Counted from the stretch's first letter, positions 54,022 to 63,588 are shown. The stretch is DNA of 64,000 nt from Corynebacterium ulceribovis DSM 45146 (GCF_000372445.1 NZ_AQUY01000003.1:62001-126000); one strand, 5' to 3'. Notes: generated from the sequence alone by a model not told the origin. Numbers and translations: made by a program.

Positions 54022-56880
54022 TTGAAAATATCCCTCCCCCATACTAGGTCGACTTTTCGACTAGCACGGCTGTTTACCGCCATCTTGGCAACGATGTTCA
54101 TGCTGATTGGACTGTCGACGTTTGCTGCACAGCAGGCTTCAGCCCAGTCCACATGTTCGGGTGGCTCTTGGTCCAACCTCAAATGGCAGGATGGCAGCCC
54201 GAGCGTCGAGAACGGTGTCTACACCGGTTCCAACGGGTTTGCCAATGCTCAATTCACCTGGACAGCCGATTCCAACGCAAAAGCTGGTGACACCATTGAG
54301 CTGACGCTGCCTCCGCAACTTGAGCCTGCTGACCTTGATCCGGTCCCACTGGAAAACTCCTCTGGAATCGTGGTAGCCAACGGCAAGTGGTCTGGACATA
54401 CTTTCGTCATTACGCTGACTGAATTCGTTGAAACCAACTTCAATGTTGAAGGCGACGCTTATGTGTCCGTCCAATGGGCAACTACTTCCGAATTCGACGG
54501 TGACCTAAATTTCTCAGGATGCGGCACCGGCTCCCTCCCAGGCAAGCTGACTGTCAATGAAAGTGGACTCACTCATGAGGATTCCAAGCGCGGCACTTAC
54601 CGGCGCTACGATTCCGAAATCGATGCCTACAAGATGGAATGGTCCATTGGTGTAAATCCGCGCGAACATAAAGGTCAGCCAATCGTTGTCAAAGACCAGG
54701 CTCCTGAAGGCTGGTCGTTCGTCTGCGACGCCGGTCAGAACGATGGCTACTCTCCAATTTCGGTTTCTTCCTTCATCATGGACGGTCAGGGAAATCCAAC
54801 CAACGTGCGCCATGTCATTTACGACAGCAACGGCAACCCGGGCGGCGGTCAGACAAATGGCATCACAAACCTTGATGACCCAGATATGCAGACCGGCCAC
54901 AACTACACGATCCTTTGCTCCCCGGAGCTCATCACGGTCACCTTCCCATATGGACTTTATGTAGAATCCGGCCCAGTCATCAATGCGATTACCACCACGA
55001 AAACTAAGCCAGCACCTGGCTCGACGGTAACCAATACTGCGTCCATCGATGGCACCGAGGTATCTGACGGTGTTCTCATTCCAGGGGCCGGTGGCCAAGG
55101 CCATGGCCTTAAAGGCGGGTTTACTGTCGAGAAGATTTTGAACGGCGCAACCGCTGAAGAAGCGGGCGAGTTCGAGTTCAACTTTGTCTGTAAGAACCCT
55201 CAGGGCGCAGAAGCTAAGTCCGGGACGTTCAAGTTGGCCGCGGGCAGTTTGCACCACGAATCCGAACTGGACAAGGACCTGAGCTGTGAGATCACCGAAA
55301 CGTCAAAGGACCTCGAAGGCAAAGAGCGCACGACTTCTTGGTCTGTCGCTGCGGCAGGCTCGGACGACGCTACCTCTAGCCATTCGGTAGCTGGTGATTC
55401 CGCCACTGTGACCATTGCTTCGCCAGATGTTGAAGCCGCGCATCTGGTCGTCACCAATGCTTACTCCCCTGTGACTCCAGCACCAAAGACCTCTGGCTTT
55501 AAGGTTAAGAAAGTTGTGGAAGGCACAGACGCCGAGGATGCTTTCAAGTTCAGTTGGACTTGTTCCGAAGCTGAAGGTGACTCAAAAACTGGCACAGTCG
55601 AGTTGAAGCACAATGAGGAAGTCTCCATCAGCGGTATCGCAATTGGTTCTGACTGCTCCGTTACCGAGATTGACCCAGCCGAGGTTGACGGTTTCGACCA
55701 CGAGCTAGAACTGACTGTCGATGGAAAGCCTGTAACCGACACGGACTCTAAGTTCACGGTGGCAGAAGACCGAGAGGTCGCAGTCTTCGCGAAGAACCTC
55801 TACACCAAAATCGAGCAGCCAGATCCAAAGCCGGAAGTTGCTGGTTTCAACGTGAAGAAGGTTGTCGAGGGTACTTCTGTTACTGACGCGTTTGAGTTTG
55901 AATGGAAGTGCACCTCTCCTAGTGGGGATGCTGAATCCTCCAGCATTTGGTTGCATGATGGCAACGACACCTCTGTTGATGGTTTCGAGGTCGGGTCTGA
56001 GTGTACGGTCTCGGAGATCGCTCCGGCGAAGGTCGACGGATTCGACCACAAGCTGGAACTGACTATCAATGGAAAGGTTGTCGACGGCAGCGTCGCCAAG
56101 TTCACGCTTGAAAAGGATAAAGAAATCGGCGTGGTTGCCAAGAACATTTACACCAAAACCACGCCACCAGTTCCTACTCCTGACGTCACTTCGTTTAGCT
56201 TGAAGAAGCTCGTTGAAGGCGCCCCTGTTGGTGACGCTTTCGAATTCGAGTGGAAGTGTCAGCAACCGGAAGGCGAAGAGAAGAACGGTGTCGTTCAGCT
56301 GAAGGACAAGGAAGTAGCTATCATCGAGGATCTTTTGGTTGGCTCGGAGTGCACCATTTCCGAAAAGACCCCACGTCCAGTTGATGGTTTCAAGCACAAG
56401 CTTCAGTGGACAGTTGACAACAATGCAGTTGAGGGGGCCGAAGCAAAGTTCTCGCTGGAGAAGGGCAAGGAAGTCGCTGTAGTTGCTAAGAACATCTACA
56501 CCGAAACTGACAAGCCTGAGCCGACTCCACCGTCGACCACGACAACCACCACTACGGTAACGTCGACCCCACCGCGACCAAATGTGCCGATCATTCCGAT
56601 CCCTATCCCGATCCCTTCAAGCCCGTCCGGTAAGACAACTATCCCGGCACCGACTCAGCCTGCACAGCCTGTGCCGTCGACGCCAAGTGCTCCTTCCGAG
56701 CAGTCTCAGGACAAACCTCACCAAGAGGGCCAGGCTAGCGACGGAGCCCGTCCGTCTAAGCACCTTCGTGCGAATACGGGCGCCACGGTAATGGAGCTTC
56801 TACTACCTCTGCTCGCCTTTGTCGCCTTAGCTGGCGGATTGTTCTTGTTCCTCCGCCGACAGCAGGAGAACGAATCGTAG
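54022..56880 (+). CDS. Large surface adhesin with four DUF5979-type repeats and C-terminal sorting region
   Basis: The start is TTG 54022 after AGGAGA. The 952-residue protein has a signal peptide (1-41, cleaved near ASA-QS). An N-terminal beta-rich adhesin domain (45-355) resembles surface-protein binding domains (AQFTWTADSNAKAGDTIELTLP). Four repeats of about 115 residues start near 367, 493, 609 and 725, each opening F-x-V/L-KK-x-V-x-G and ending in a SxCxxxE turn. A Pro/Thr/Ser stalk (about 830-910) and a membrane helix with RRQQ follow. Before the helix stands LRANTGA, a broken form of the sortase motif LPxTG/LAxTG, so wall linkage is uncertain. No sortase gene is in the window. The gene lies between a ppk2 relic and intact ppk2. 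Confidence 0.85.
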   Translation: MKISLPHTRSTFRLARLFTAILATMFMLIGLSTFAAQQASAQSTCSGGSWSNLKWQDGSPSVENGVYTGSNGFANAQFTWTADSNAKAGDTIELTLPPQLEPADLDPVPLENSSGIVVANGKWSGHTFVITLTEFVETNFNVEGDAYVSVQWATTSEFDGDLNFSGCGTGSLPGKLTVNESGLTHEDSKRGTYRRYDSEIDAYKMEWSIGVNPREHKGQPIVVKDQAPEGWSFVCDAGQNDGYSPISVSSFIMDGQGNPTNVRHVIYDSNGNPGGGQTNGITNLDDPDMQTGHNYTILCSPELITVTFPYGLYVESGPVINAITTTKTKPAPGSTVTNTASIDGTEVSDGVLIPGAGGQGHGLKGGFTVEKILNGATAEEAGEFEFNFVCKNPQGAEAKSGTFKLAAGSLHHESELDKDLSCEITETSKDLEGKERTTSWSVAAAGSDDATSSHSVAGDSATVTIASPDVEAAHLVVTNAYSPVTPAPKTSGFKVKKVVEGTDAEDAFKFSWTCSEAEGDSKTGTVELKHNEEVSISGIAIGSDCSVTEIDPAEVDGFDHELELTVDGKPVTDTDSKFTVAEDREVAVFAKNLYTKIEQPDPKPEVAGFNVKKVVEGTSVTDAFEFEWKCTSPSGDAESSSIWLHDGNDTSVDGFEVGSECTVSEIAPAKVDGFDHKLELTINGKVVDGSVAKFTLEKDKEIGVVAKNIYTKTTPPVPTPDVTSFSLKKLVEGAPVGDAFEFEWKCQQPEGEEKNGVVQLKDKEVAIIEDLLVGSECTISEKTPRPVDGFKHKLQWTVDNNAVEGAEAKFSLEKGKEVAVVAKNIYTETDKPEPTPPSTTTTTTTVTSTPPRPNVPIIPIPIPIPSSPSGKTTIPAPTQPAQPVPSTPSAPSEQSQDKPHQEGQASDGARPSKHLRANTGATVMELLLPLLAFVALAGGLFLFLRRQQENES

Positions 56881-56918
56881 TTCTCTGCAAGGAGGATTAG
56901 CTAGGAAAGCTGAAAATA

Positions 56919-56958
56919 GCCTCTAGTTTCGCCAATCAGGCGAGGCTAGAGGCCATTT
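56919..56958 (+). terminator. Rho-independent terminator after the adhesin gene
   Basis: GCCTCTAGTTTCGCC and GGCGAGGCTAGAGGC pair over 15 bp with two mismatches, loop AATCA, followed by CATTTTTCT. Confidence 0.88.
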
Positions 56959-57041
56959 TTCTGTCAATTAAGTACTCGTTGCAATCCACGGCATCAATAG
57001 CTACAGATACTGCTGTGTCGGCCAATCCCCCGACTAACACA

Positions 57042-57073
57042 AATACCGGCACGGATTCTCCCGTACCGGTATT
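57042..57073 (-). terminator. Probable terminator after ppk2 (leftward)
   Basis: AATACCGGCACGG and CCGTACCGGTATT pair over 13 bp with one mismatch and a 6-nt loop; on the minus strand a short TTTG follows. It lies about 80 bp after the ppk2 stop. Confidence 0.65.
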
Positions 57074-57151
57074 GCCTATTCACGCTGACAATGCGAAGCC
57101 CTCGGTCAGCACACTAAGTGCGAATCCCTCACGCTCCGTTCCCCCAACGCT

Positions 57152-58051
57152 CTAATCCCCAATCTGGTCGCGTCCGCGCTGCACAATCTTCGGGTCTGGC
57201 TGTCCGACAACTTCGTGGTCCTTGCCGGTGTATTCGAACTTCGACAGCACGTAGCGCATGGCGTTGATTCGCGCGCGCTTCTTGTCATTCGACTTAATGG
57301 TGATCCACGGCGATTCGTCGCTGTCGGTGTAGCGGAACTGTTCTTCCTTGGCGCGGGTGTAGTCATCCCACTTGTCCAGGGACGCCAGATCCATTGGCGA
57401 CAGCTTCCATTGGCGCACTGGGTCCACCTGACGAATAGCGAAGCGAGTGCGCTGTTCCTTCTGGGTGACGGAGAACCACAGTTTGGTCAGGGAGATGCCG
57501 GAGCCAAGCAGCATGTTTTCCAGCATCGGCACTTCGCGCAGGAATTCGGCGTGCTGCGATTCGGTGCAGAAGCCCATGACGCGTTCGACACCGGAGCGGT
57601 TGTACCAGGACCGGTCGAAGAACACGATTTCACCGGCAGCCGGGAAGTGTTCAACGTAGCGTTGGAAGTACCAGCTGGTGGATTCGCGTGGCGATGGCTT
57701 TTCTAGCGCTACGATGCGAGCACCACGTGGGTTGAGGTGCTCGTTGAAGCGTTTAATGGTGCCGCCTTTACCGGCTGCGTCGCGGCCTTCAAAGATAATG
57801 ATGTGGCGCTGGCCCGTTTCTTTGGTCCAGTTCTGCCACTTGAGCAGCTCAATCTGCAGGGAGCGCTTGATGTGCTCGTAGTCGTCGCGGGTCATGCGTT
57901 CGTCGTATGGGTACGCGTCGCGCCAAGTGTCGACTGGGGTGCCTTCTGGGGTGAGAAGTACGGGGTCGTCTTCGTCGGAATCGTCTACGACGTAGCCTTC
58001 GGTTGCCGCGAGGTCAACGAGGTGGAATTCCTGCTCTTTGTTGTCAGCCAT
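57152..58051 (-). CDS. ppk2: Polyphosphate kinase 2
   Basis: PPK2 uses polyphosphate to phosphorylate nucleotides, mainly GDP or ADP, and can run backwards. The 299-residue protein has Walker A in FEGRDAAGKGGTIKRF near residue 88, the lid module RSWYNRSGVERVMGF near 150, and ALEKPSPRESTSWYFQRYVEHFP near 118. The chosen ATG at 58051 has TAGAAT 7 bp upstream, fitting a leaderless transcript; ATG 58060 is the alternative. The neighbourhood of porin genes and groEL2 is as in C. glutamicum ppk2A. A decayed second copy of its 3' end lies 3.7 kb away. Confidence 0.95.
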   Translation of the reverse strand: MADNKEQEFHLVDLAATEGYVVDDSDEDDPVLLTPEGTPVDTWRDAYPYDERMTRDDYEHIKRSLQIELLKWQNWTKETGQRHIIIFEGRDAAGKGGTIKRFNEHLNPRGARIVALEKPSPRESTSWYFQRYVEHFPAAGEIVFFDRSWYNRSGVERVMGFCTESQHAEFLREVPMLENMLLGSGISLTKLWFSVTQKEQRTRFAIRQVDPVRQWKLSPMDLASLDKWDDYTRAKEEQFRYTDSDESPWITIKSNDKKRARINAMRYVLSKFEYTGKDHEVVGQPDPKIVQRGRDQIGD

Positions 58052-58126
58052 ACGTCCCATTCTAGTGAAAATGCTGCACTTCTGTCGGTTACGGGGGCGG
58101 TTTGCGGCCTCGGTAGCAGTTTCGGT

Positions 58127-58137
58127 GCTTATTGACG
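58127..58137 (+). repeat. Intergenic copy of dispersed GCTTNTTGACG word
   Basis: An exact copy (N = A) between ppk2 and the 28-residue porin-like gene; it ends 7 bp before a terminator stem, the same arrangement as at 52614. Confidence 0.8.
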
Positions 58138-58143
58138 CAAACA

Positions 58144-58172
58144 GCCCGCCCGCACCTCAGGTGCGAGCGGGC
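58144..58172 (-). terminator. Terminator after the 28-residue porin-like gene
   Basis: GCCCGCCCGCACC with GGTGCGAGCGGGC pair over 13 bp with one mismatch and a TCA loop; the minus strand continues TGTTTGCG. It lies 24 bp after the small gene's stop. Confidence 0.75.
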
Positions 58173-58195
58173 CAGCGGTGCTTATATGCGCTGCC

Positions 58196-58282
58196 TTAGA
58201 GCTCGGAGGAGAACATCAGGTTGTCGAAGATGTCCGCCCAAGTGGCGATGTCTTCGAGCCAAGTGTTGATGATGTCGAACAT
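58196..58282 (-). CDS. 28-residue porin-like peptide
   Basis: A 29-codon frame from ATG 58282 with a good GGGAG ribosome site to TAA 58196. It encodes MFDIINTWLEDIATWADIFD then NLMFSSEL. The first 18 residues match the neighbouring 61-residue protein (FD-I/M-IN-x-WL-x-D-x3-W-x2-IF), so the two are paralogues, but this one stops after one amphipathic helix. It has its own terminator on each side and a dyad operator-like site in its promoter. Its size is below that of the C. glutamicum porins PorA (45) and PorH (57). It could be a functional mini-porin subunit or a shortened relic; the intact signals favour expression. Confidence 0.65.
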   Translation of the reverse strand: MFDIINTWLEDIATWADIFDNLMFSSEL

Positions 58283-58319
58283 GAGTTTCTCCCAACGGGT
58301 ATGTAATCAAACGGACTAG

Positions 58320-58338
58320 TTGAGAATAATACTCATTA
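58320..58338 (-). promoter_or_regulatory. Fur-family-like operator upstream of the 28-residue gene
   Basis: TGAGAAT-A-ATACTCA (58321-58335) is a 7-1-7 inverted repeat with one mismatch, flanked by T and TTA. This is the geometry of Fur-family sites, including Zur boxes (TGAAAATnATTTTCA type). It lies 38 bp upstream of the ATG of the small gene, in promoter position. Assignment to a given regulator is a guess. Confidence 0.4.
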
Positions 58339-58392
58339 CCCGCTCAATTCAATCCCCCAATGCCACTCACGAGGACAACCCCAACGATCACG

Positions 58393-58418
58393 AAAACCCC
58401 GCCCGAAGGCGGGGTTTT
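58393..58418. terminator. Bidirectional terminator between the two porin-like genes
   Basis: AAAACCCCGCC and GGCGGGGTTTT form an 11-bp perfect stem with a CGAA (minus strand TTCG) loop, with A- and T-runs on both sides. It ends the 58855-58460 transcript. Confidence 0.92.
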
Positions 58419-58459
58419 GGGTTCAACTATCCACCACTAGAGCGGATGCGAAACTTTCC

Positions 58460-58645
58460 TTAGGACAGGCGAGAGCTCACCGAGTCGCTCAACAATTCGC
58501 CAACGGTCGAGAAGTCGCCGCCGTCGATGAAGTCCCAAGCAACAGACAGAGCGCCGTTGTTACCAATCAGCTTAGCAGCGCCACCGAAAATCTTGCCCCA
58601 GTTAGAGAGGTCGTTCAGCCAGACGTTAATCATGTCGAAGTTCAT
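58460..58645 (-). CDS. Small porin-like protein, 61 residues (PorA/PorH type)
   Basis: ATG 58645 follows AAGGAG. The product has no signal peptide. It is an acidic amphipathic helix protein (FDMINVWLNDLSNWGKIFGG, then AWDFIDGGDFSTVGELL, Ser-rich end). Corynebacterial cell-wall channels PorA and PorH are like this: 45-60 residues, no signal, encoded between groEL2 and ppk2, and O-mycoloylated on Ser. By place and type this is one subunit of such a channel. It is 39 bp downstream of the next porin gene and probably cotranscribed. I cannot decide between the PorA and PorH names. Confidence 0.75.
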   Translation of the reverse strand: MNFDMINVWLNDLSNWGKIFGGAAKLIGNNGALSVAWDFIDGGDFSTVGELLSDSVSSRLS

Positions 58646-58684
58646 TTTTACTCCTTGAAAAGTGTGAGATGAAGAAGCGGGAGC

Positions 58685-58855
58685 TTACTTGATGTTCAGG
58701 GTTTCCATGACGCGCTCTGCCATGTAGACCAGGCCCTTGCCCAGGTCAGCGGAGCCGCCGAAGAAGTCAGCCAGGGACTTGAAGCCAAAGCCTTCGTCGA
58801 GCAGTTCGGATGCAGCGCTGAAGTCGCCGATTACGCCGGAAAGGATGGTGGACAT
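58685..58855 (-). CDS. Small porin-like protein, 56 residues (PorH type)
   Basis: ATG 58855 follows AGGAG by 5 bases; the longer open frame upstream has no such signal. The protein (MSTILSGVIGDFSAASELL at the start, GSADLGKGLVYMAERVMETL at the end) has no signal peptide. Its length is almost that of C. glutamicum PorH (57), with Ser residues near the N-terminus as possible mycoloylation sites. It is first in the porin pair, the place of porH in C. glutamicum. The channel is expected to need both subunits in the outer mycomembrane. Confidence 0.75.
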   Translation of the reverse strand: MSTILSGVIGDFSAASELLDEGFGFKSLADFFGGSADLGKGLVYMAERVMETLNIK

Positions 58856-59371
58856 AATGTCTCCTAGGTAGTCAGTACCGAGGAGGTCCTCGGTAACACA
58901 CTTACAGTTTGAAGCTGATAACAGCCCCGAAATGTCGGGCGCCAGTACCGCAAGGTCTGCGCTCATTGGTCAATATAGCGGGTTATCAGATTTCAGCAAC
59001 CGCTCCCCCCTGACCTTTCATATCAGATATGTAACGATCTTAGTTCAGCCAATTAGCCACCTGAGCTGCTCTTTTGTAATTGCTTACTCAACCGATCCAG
59101 AGTGAAGCTACACACAAACCCGAAAGCAAGTGTGATAGTTATCACATATAAAACGGTAATATAACATTCCTACCGCAGGCTTATCCGACTCTCAGTCACA
59201 GGCATTGCGCTGCCCCAAGCCCTCTACACACCAGCGCCTCCATTCAGCATCGCATTCAAGCAGGGCGGAGCCACTCCTGCGCTCCGAGCAAAATGCAACG
59301 ACCTAAACCAGAACAAGGCGCAACTGCTCTTTACGCTCCGTGCAACATGCCAATCCCAAGCGGCAGATCAA
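58856..59371. other. Long regulatory gap upstream of the porin pair
   Basis: No gene is seen in about 515 bp. The sequence is AT-richer than its surroundings and holds the promoter of the porin pair and a GlxR-like site. Such a long leader for a 56-residue protein suggests several regulatory inputs. Confidence 0.5.
59131..59146. promoter_or_regulatory. GlxR (CRP-family) operator
   Basis: TGTGATAGTTATCACA has the form TGTGA-N6-TCACA, the full consensus of GlxR, the cAMP-binding global regulator of corynebacteria. Only the centre differs slightly from the NNTANN form. It lies 276 bp upstream of the first porin gene, so control may be of an upstream start or act as a repressor or activator at distance. 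Confidence 0.7.
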
Positions 59372-59401
59372 AAACGCGCCCAGAGTAACCTGAGCGCGTT
59401 T
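59372..59401 (-). terminator. Rho-independent terminator after the 63-residue gene
   Basis: AAACGCGCCCAG and CTGAGCGCGTTT pair over 12 bp with one mismatch, loop AGTAAC; on the minus strand TTTTTGATC follows. Confidence 0.9.
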
Positions 59402-59448
59402 GGTAACTTCGGAGAGCCCGACAGCTCAATCCGAACTACAAAGAAAGA

Positions 59449-59640
59449 CTAGTTGTTCTCAGAGGAGCCGAAGGAGCTGCCGCCAGCCTCGGTGCCCTTG
59501 CTGGAGGAGAACAGGTTCTGCAGGTTCTCGACGTTGCTATCAGGCTTTGCGACGATGCCAGCGAAAGAAATCAGAGCGGTGATGATTGGGACGATCAGGC
59601 CAGCAATCTTGATGAAGTCGTTGAAACCAGCGTTGTTCAT
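59449..59640 (-). CDS. Small amphipathic protein next to groEL2, 63 residues
   Basis: ATG 59640 follows AGGAG by 7 bases. The N-terminal 30 residues form a hydrophobic helix (DFIKIAGLIVPIITALISFAG), and the rest is polar and Ser/Gly-rich (SSSKGTEAGGSSFGSSENN). There is no cleavable signal. C. glutamicum carries an unnamed small gene at the same place between groEL2 and porH. A membrane- or mycomembrane-active peptide related to the porins is likely, but no activity is known to me. It has its own terminator and so its own transcript. Confidence 0.7.
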   Translation of the reverse strand: MNNAGFNDFIKIAGLIVPIITALISFAGIVAKPDSNVENLQNLFSSSKGTEAGGSSFGSSENN

Positions 59641-60090
59641 GGGAGAACTCCTAAAGAAATCTAGAGATTAGTTACGCCTCTGAGGCTAAGCATGTTGCTC
59701 AGCACCGCCCCAGCCGGGCTTTCCCATCCTGCGGGCAGGCACATGCAAGATTAAAGCACATTAATTCTTAAGGCTCTAGTTTTATGTCACGAAACCTTCA
59801 GCACTGCTGCGCATTTCACGCGCTTTAGTTACATTTTAGAGTCATTCCAGGCCAGTCGGGCTGCATCATTGCGACCATTTAACCTGCAGCTTTACCACAC
59901 TTCGGCTTGAAAACCAGGCATGCCGTGCACATGTTTGTGAAGCTTCCCACACCCACCACCCCCGCATCAATAAATACCCAAATAGCAGAGCGGCACTAGC
60001 GCCCTCAAATCGGGTGCTAGCGCCGCAAAACAGGCTTTAGATAGCCGCTCTTAAGTCAGCCTCTCCTAGCCTCTACAAGCCGTTTCAGAC
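59641..60090. other. Gene-free stretch between groEL2 and the 63-residue gene
   Basis: About 450 bp without a supported gene. It contains the groEL2 terminator-like hairpin (59990-60026) and an AT-rich part (59750-59850) that should hold the promoter of the 63-residue gene. Nothing else recognised. Confidence 0.5.
59990..60026 (-). terminator. Hairpin downstream of groEL2
   Basis: GCGGCACTAGCGCCC and GGGTGCTAGCGCCGC pair over 15 bp with two mismatches and a 7-nt loop. The T-run on the minus strand is weak, so termination may be partial. Confidence 0.6.
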
Positions 60091-61852
<1,762 letters not shown>

Positions 61853-61860
61853 CTCCCGTT

Positions 61861-62805
61861 TTAGCAGTCGCCCGCCCCGAGTGCAAGATGATGCCACGCC
61901 TCCGACGCCGTCAACGACTGCACCAACGCATCCAACATCCCCTGCCCCGCAGCATAAGAACCATCCGCTGGCTGCGCCGCCACCGCAATCCCCACCTGCT
62001 TGCCGTTCACATCAGCCACACCCAGCTGCCGCGTCAGATACGCACCCGCCTCATTCGGACCCCAGCCACCCTTCAACCGAGCCCCGTCAATCCGACCAAT
62101 GCCATACCGCTGTTCGGCCGTCACCTGCGCCATATGCGTCGACACCACACTATCCCGGTCCACGCACTTCAGCTTCGCCGCGAACTTCGCCTGATCCTTC
62201 ACCGGCCAGTTCGCCTGCCCGAACGCCGAGAACCCCGGCCGCGTCACCTCCGACGGCACATGCGGCGCCGCGGACACCTGCGCAATCTGCTGCTCCACGG
62301 CCCCCGCCGCTGCCGCACCGCCACCGAGCGCATTCCACAGCTGATCCGCCGCCGCATTATCCGACGTTTCCAGCGCGCGCTGCACCGCCCCCGCGTCCGC
62401 CACGCCCGCGGACACCGCCGCCAACGCCAACGGCACCTTCACAGTCGACCACGCCGGCCCGCTCGAAAGCTCGCCTGCGTCAACGGTCACCCTTCCGTCA
62501 CTAAGCGAAATGGCGGCCGTGCCCCCAAACTGCGCCGTAGCATCCGCCACCGCCTGGTCCAACACCGCCTGCACCTGCTTTTGGTCGCCGTTACCGTCCG
62601 GTTTCCTGGTGGTTTCCGGCTTCGCCGGGGTGCTTGTTGACGGATTGGGCGACGGGGAAACAGTCGTTGTTCGGGTGGCGGTCTGCGCCGTGGAGGACTC
62701 ACGGTCACCGGAAGTCGCGATGGTGCATGCGGACAGGCTGGCGGCAGTAATAACTGTGGCAACCGCGCTGGCGGCCATCACAAGACTGCGGACTCCGCGC
62801 CGCAC
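61861..62805 (-). CDS. Lipoprotein with class A beta-lactamase-like fold
   Basis: The 314-residue product (GTG start) has a lipoprotein signal ending in SLSAC (Cys27), then a Thr/Ser/Pro linker to about 75. The outer domain carries serine-transpeptidase/beta-lactamase-type motifs: Ser120-x-x-Lys123 in AWSTVKVPLA, Ser148-Asp-Asn150 in ETSDNAA, and Lys245-Gly-Gly in LKGGW where lactamases have KTG/KSG. The Glu166-type loop of active lactamases is not evident. It may be a peptidoglycan-binding or weakly catalytic relative. It overlaps the upstream gene by one base (TAGTG). Confidence 0.75.
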   Translation of the reverse strand: MRRGVRSLVMAASAVATVITAASLSACTIATSGDRESSTAQTATRTTTVSPSPNPSTSTPAKPETTRKPDGNGDQKQVQAVLDQAVADATAQFGGTAAISLSDGRVTVDAGELSSGPAWSTVKVPLALAAVSAGVADAGAVQRALETSDNAAADQLWNALGGGAAAAGAVEQQIAQVSAAPHVPSEVTRPGFSAFGQANWPVKDQAKFAAKLKCVDRDSVVSTHMAQVTAEQRYGIGRIDGARLKGGWGPNEAGAYLTRQLGVADVNGKQVGIAVAAQPADGSYAAGQGMLDALVQSLTASEAWHHLALGAGDC

Positions 62806-63527
62806 TAGCGATCGCCCAACGGAACGATGACCTGAACGTTGGCGTTATTGCCACCTTGGCAGGTCACCTCGGTTACTGGTTCACCCTTAGCCGAACACTT
62901 CATGTTGTACGTCTTATTCGTCACAGAGCTAAAGGCATCCACTGAGAAGGAATCGCCATCATCTGGTTCCGGCAGGTTCCCCACTTCCTTGGCCACCGAC
63001 ATCGCAAACGGGCAGCTGGTCACATCAGTGACCGCATACACGTCAACTGTACCGACGGAACCACAACTGCGGCCCTGCGGAGACGGCTTATGTTCCTTCC
63101 GCTTGGACGTGGTAGACGACGACTCAGATTCCGACGACCCGGAATCGGCAGGGTCTGCACCACCGCCCGATGGGGCGGTTTCGGTGACGGTGACCTCTGC
63201 CTGCGCCGACTGTTCCTTGGAATCGTCACCACGCAACACGCCAGTCAGGTACCAAATGGCGGCGCCTGCCACCGCAACGGTCACCAGCAACGCCACGACG
63301 ATATAACCAAGGTTCGAACCGCCATCATTCCCATCGCCATCCGCACCTTCTGGGCGCTGAAACTGCGGCGGAGGCGGCGGCGACTGCGGCGGCTGATCAT
63401 ACGGAGACGACTGGGACTGGCCTGGGTCATACGGATTACCCCAACCACTACCGCCTTGCTGCGGAGGCTTGTTGTAACTGCCCTGCGGGACAACCCACTC
63501 ATCCCACTTGTCACGATTGCTAGTCAC
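62805..63527 (-). CDS. Membrane protein with Pro/Gly-rich cytoplasmic tail and Cys-containing outer domain
   Basis: The 240-residue protein (GTG start) has a cytoplasmic Pro/Gln/Gly/Ser-rich stretch (1-70) and one membrane helix at about 75-97. A Ser/Glu linker leads to an outer domain of about 85 residues with four Cys (RSCGSVG, TSCPFAM, MKCSAKG, VTCQGG) that could form two disulfides. The domain type is seen in mycobacterial and corynebacterial membrane proteins of unknown role. Its stop overlaps the start of the downstream lactamase-like gene, so both should be made together. Confidence 0.7.
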   Translation of the reverse strand: MTSNRDKWDEWVVPQGSYNKPPQQGGSGWGNPYDPGQSQSSPYDQPPQSPPPPPQFQRPEGADGDGNDGGSNLGYIVVALLVTVAVAGAAIWYLTGVLRGDDSKEQSAQAEVTVTETAPSGGGADPADSGSSESESSSTTSKRKEHKPSPQGRSCGSVGTVDVYAVTDVTSCPFAMSVAKEVGNLPEPDDGDSFSVDAFSSVTNKTYNMKCSAKGEPVTEVTCQGGNNANVQVIVPLGDR

Positions 63528-63588
63528 CGAACGCCACCTATACCTATCTATATAGAGAGCCCCACCTACGGACGCCGACGGAGCTGAT

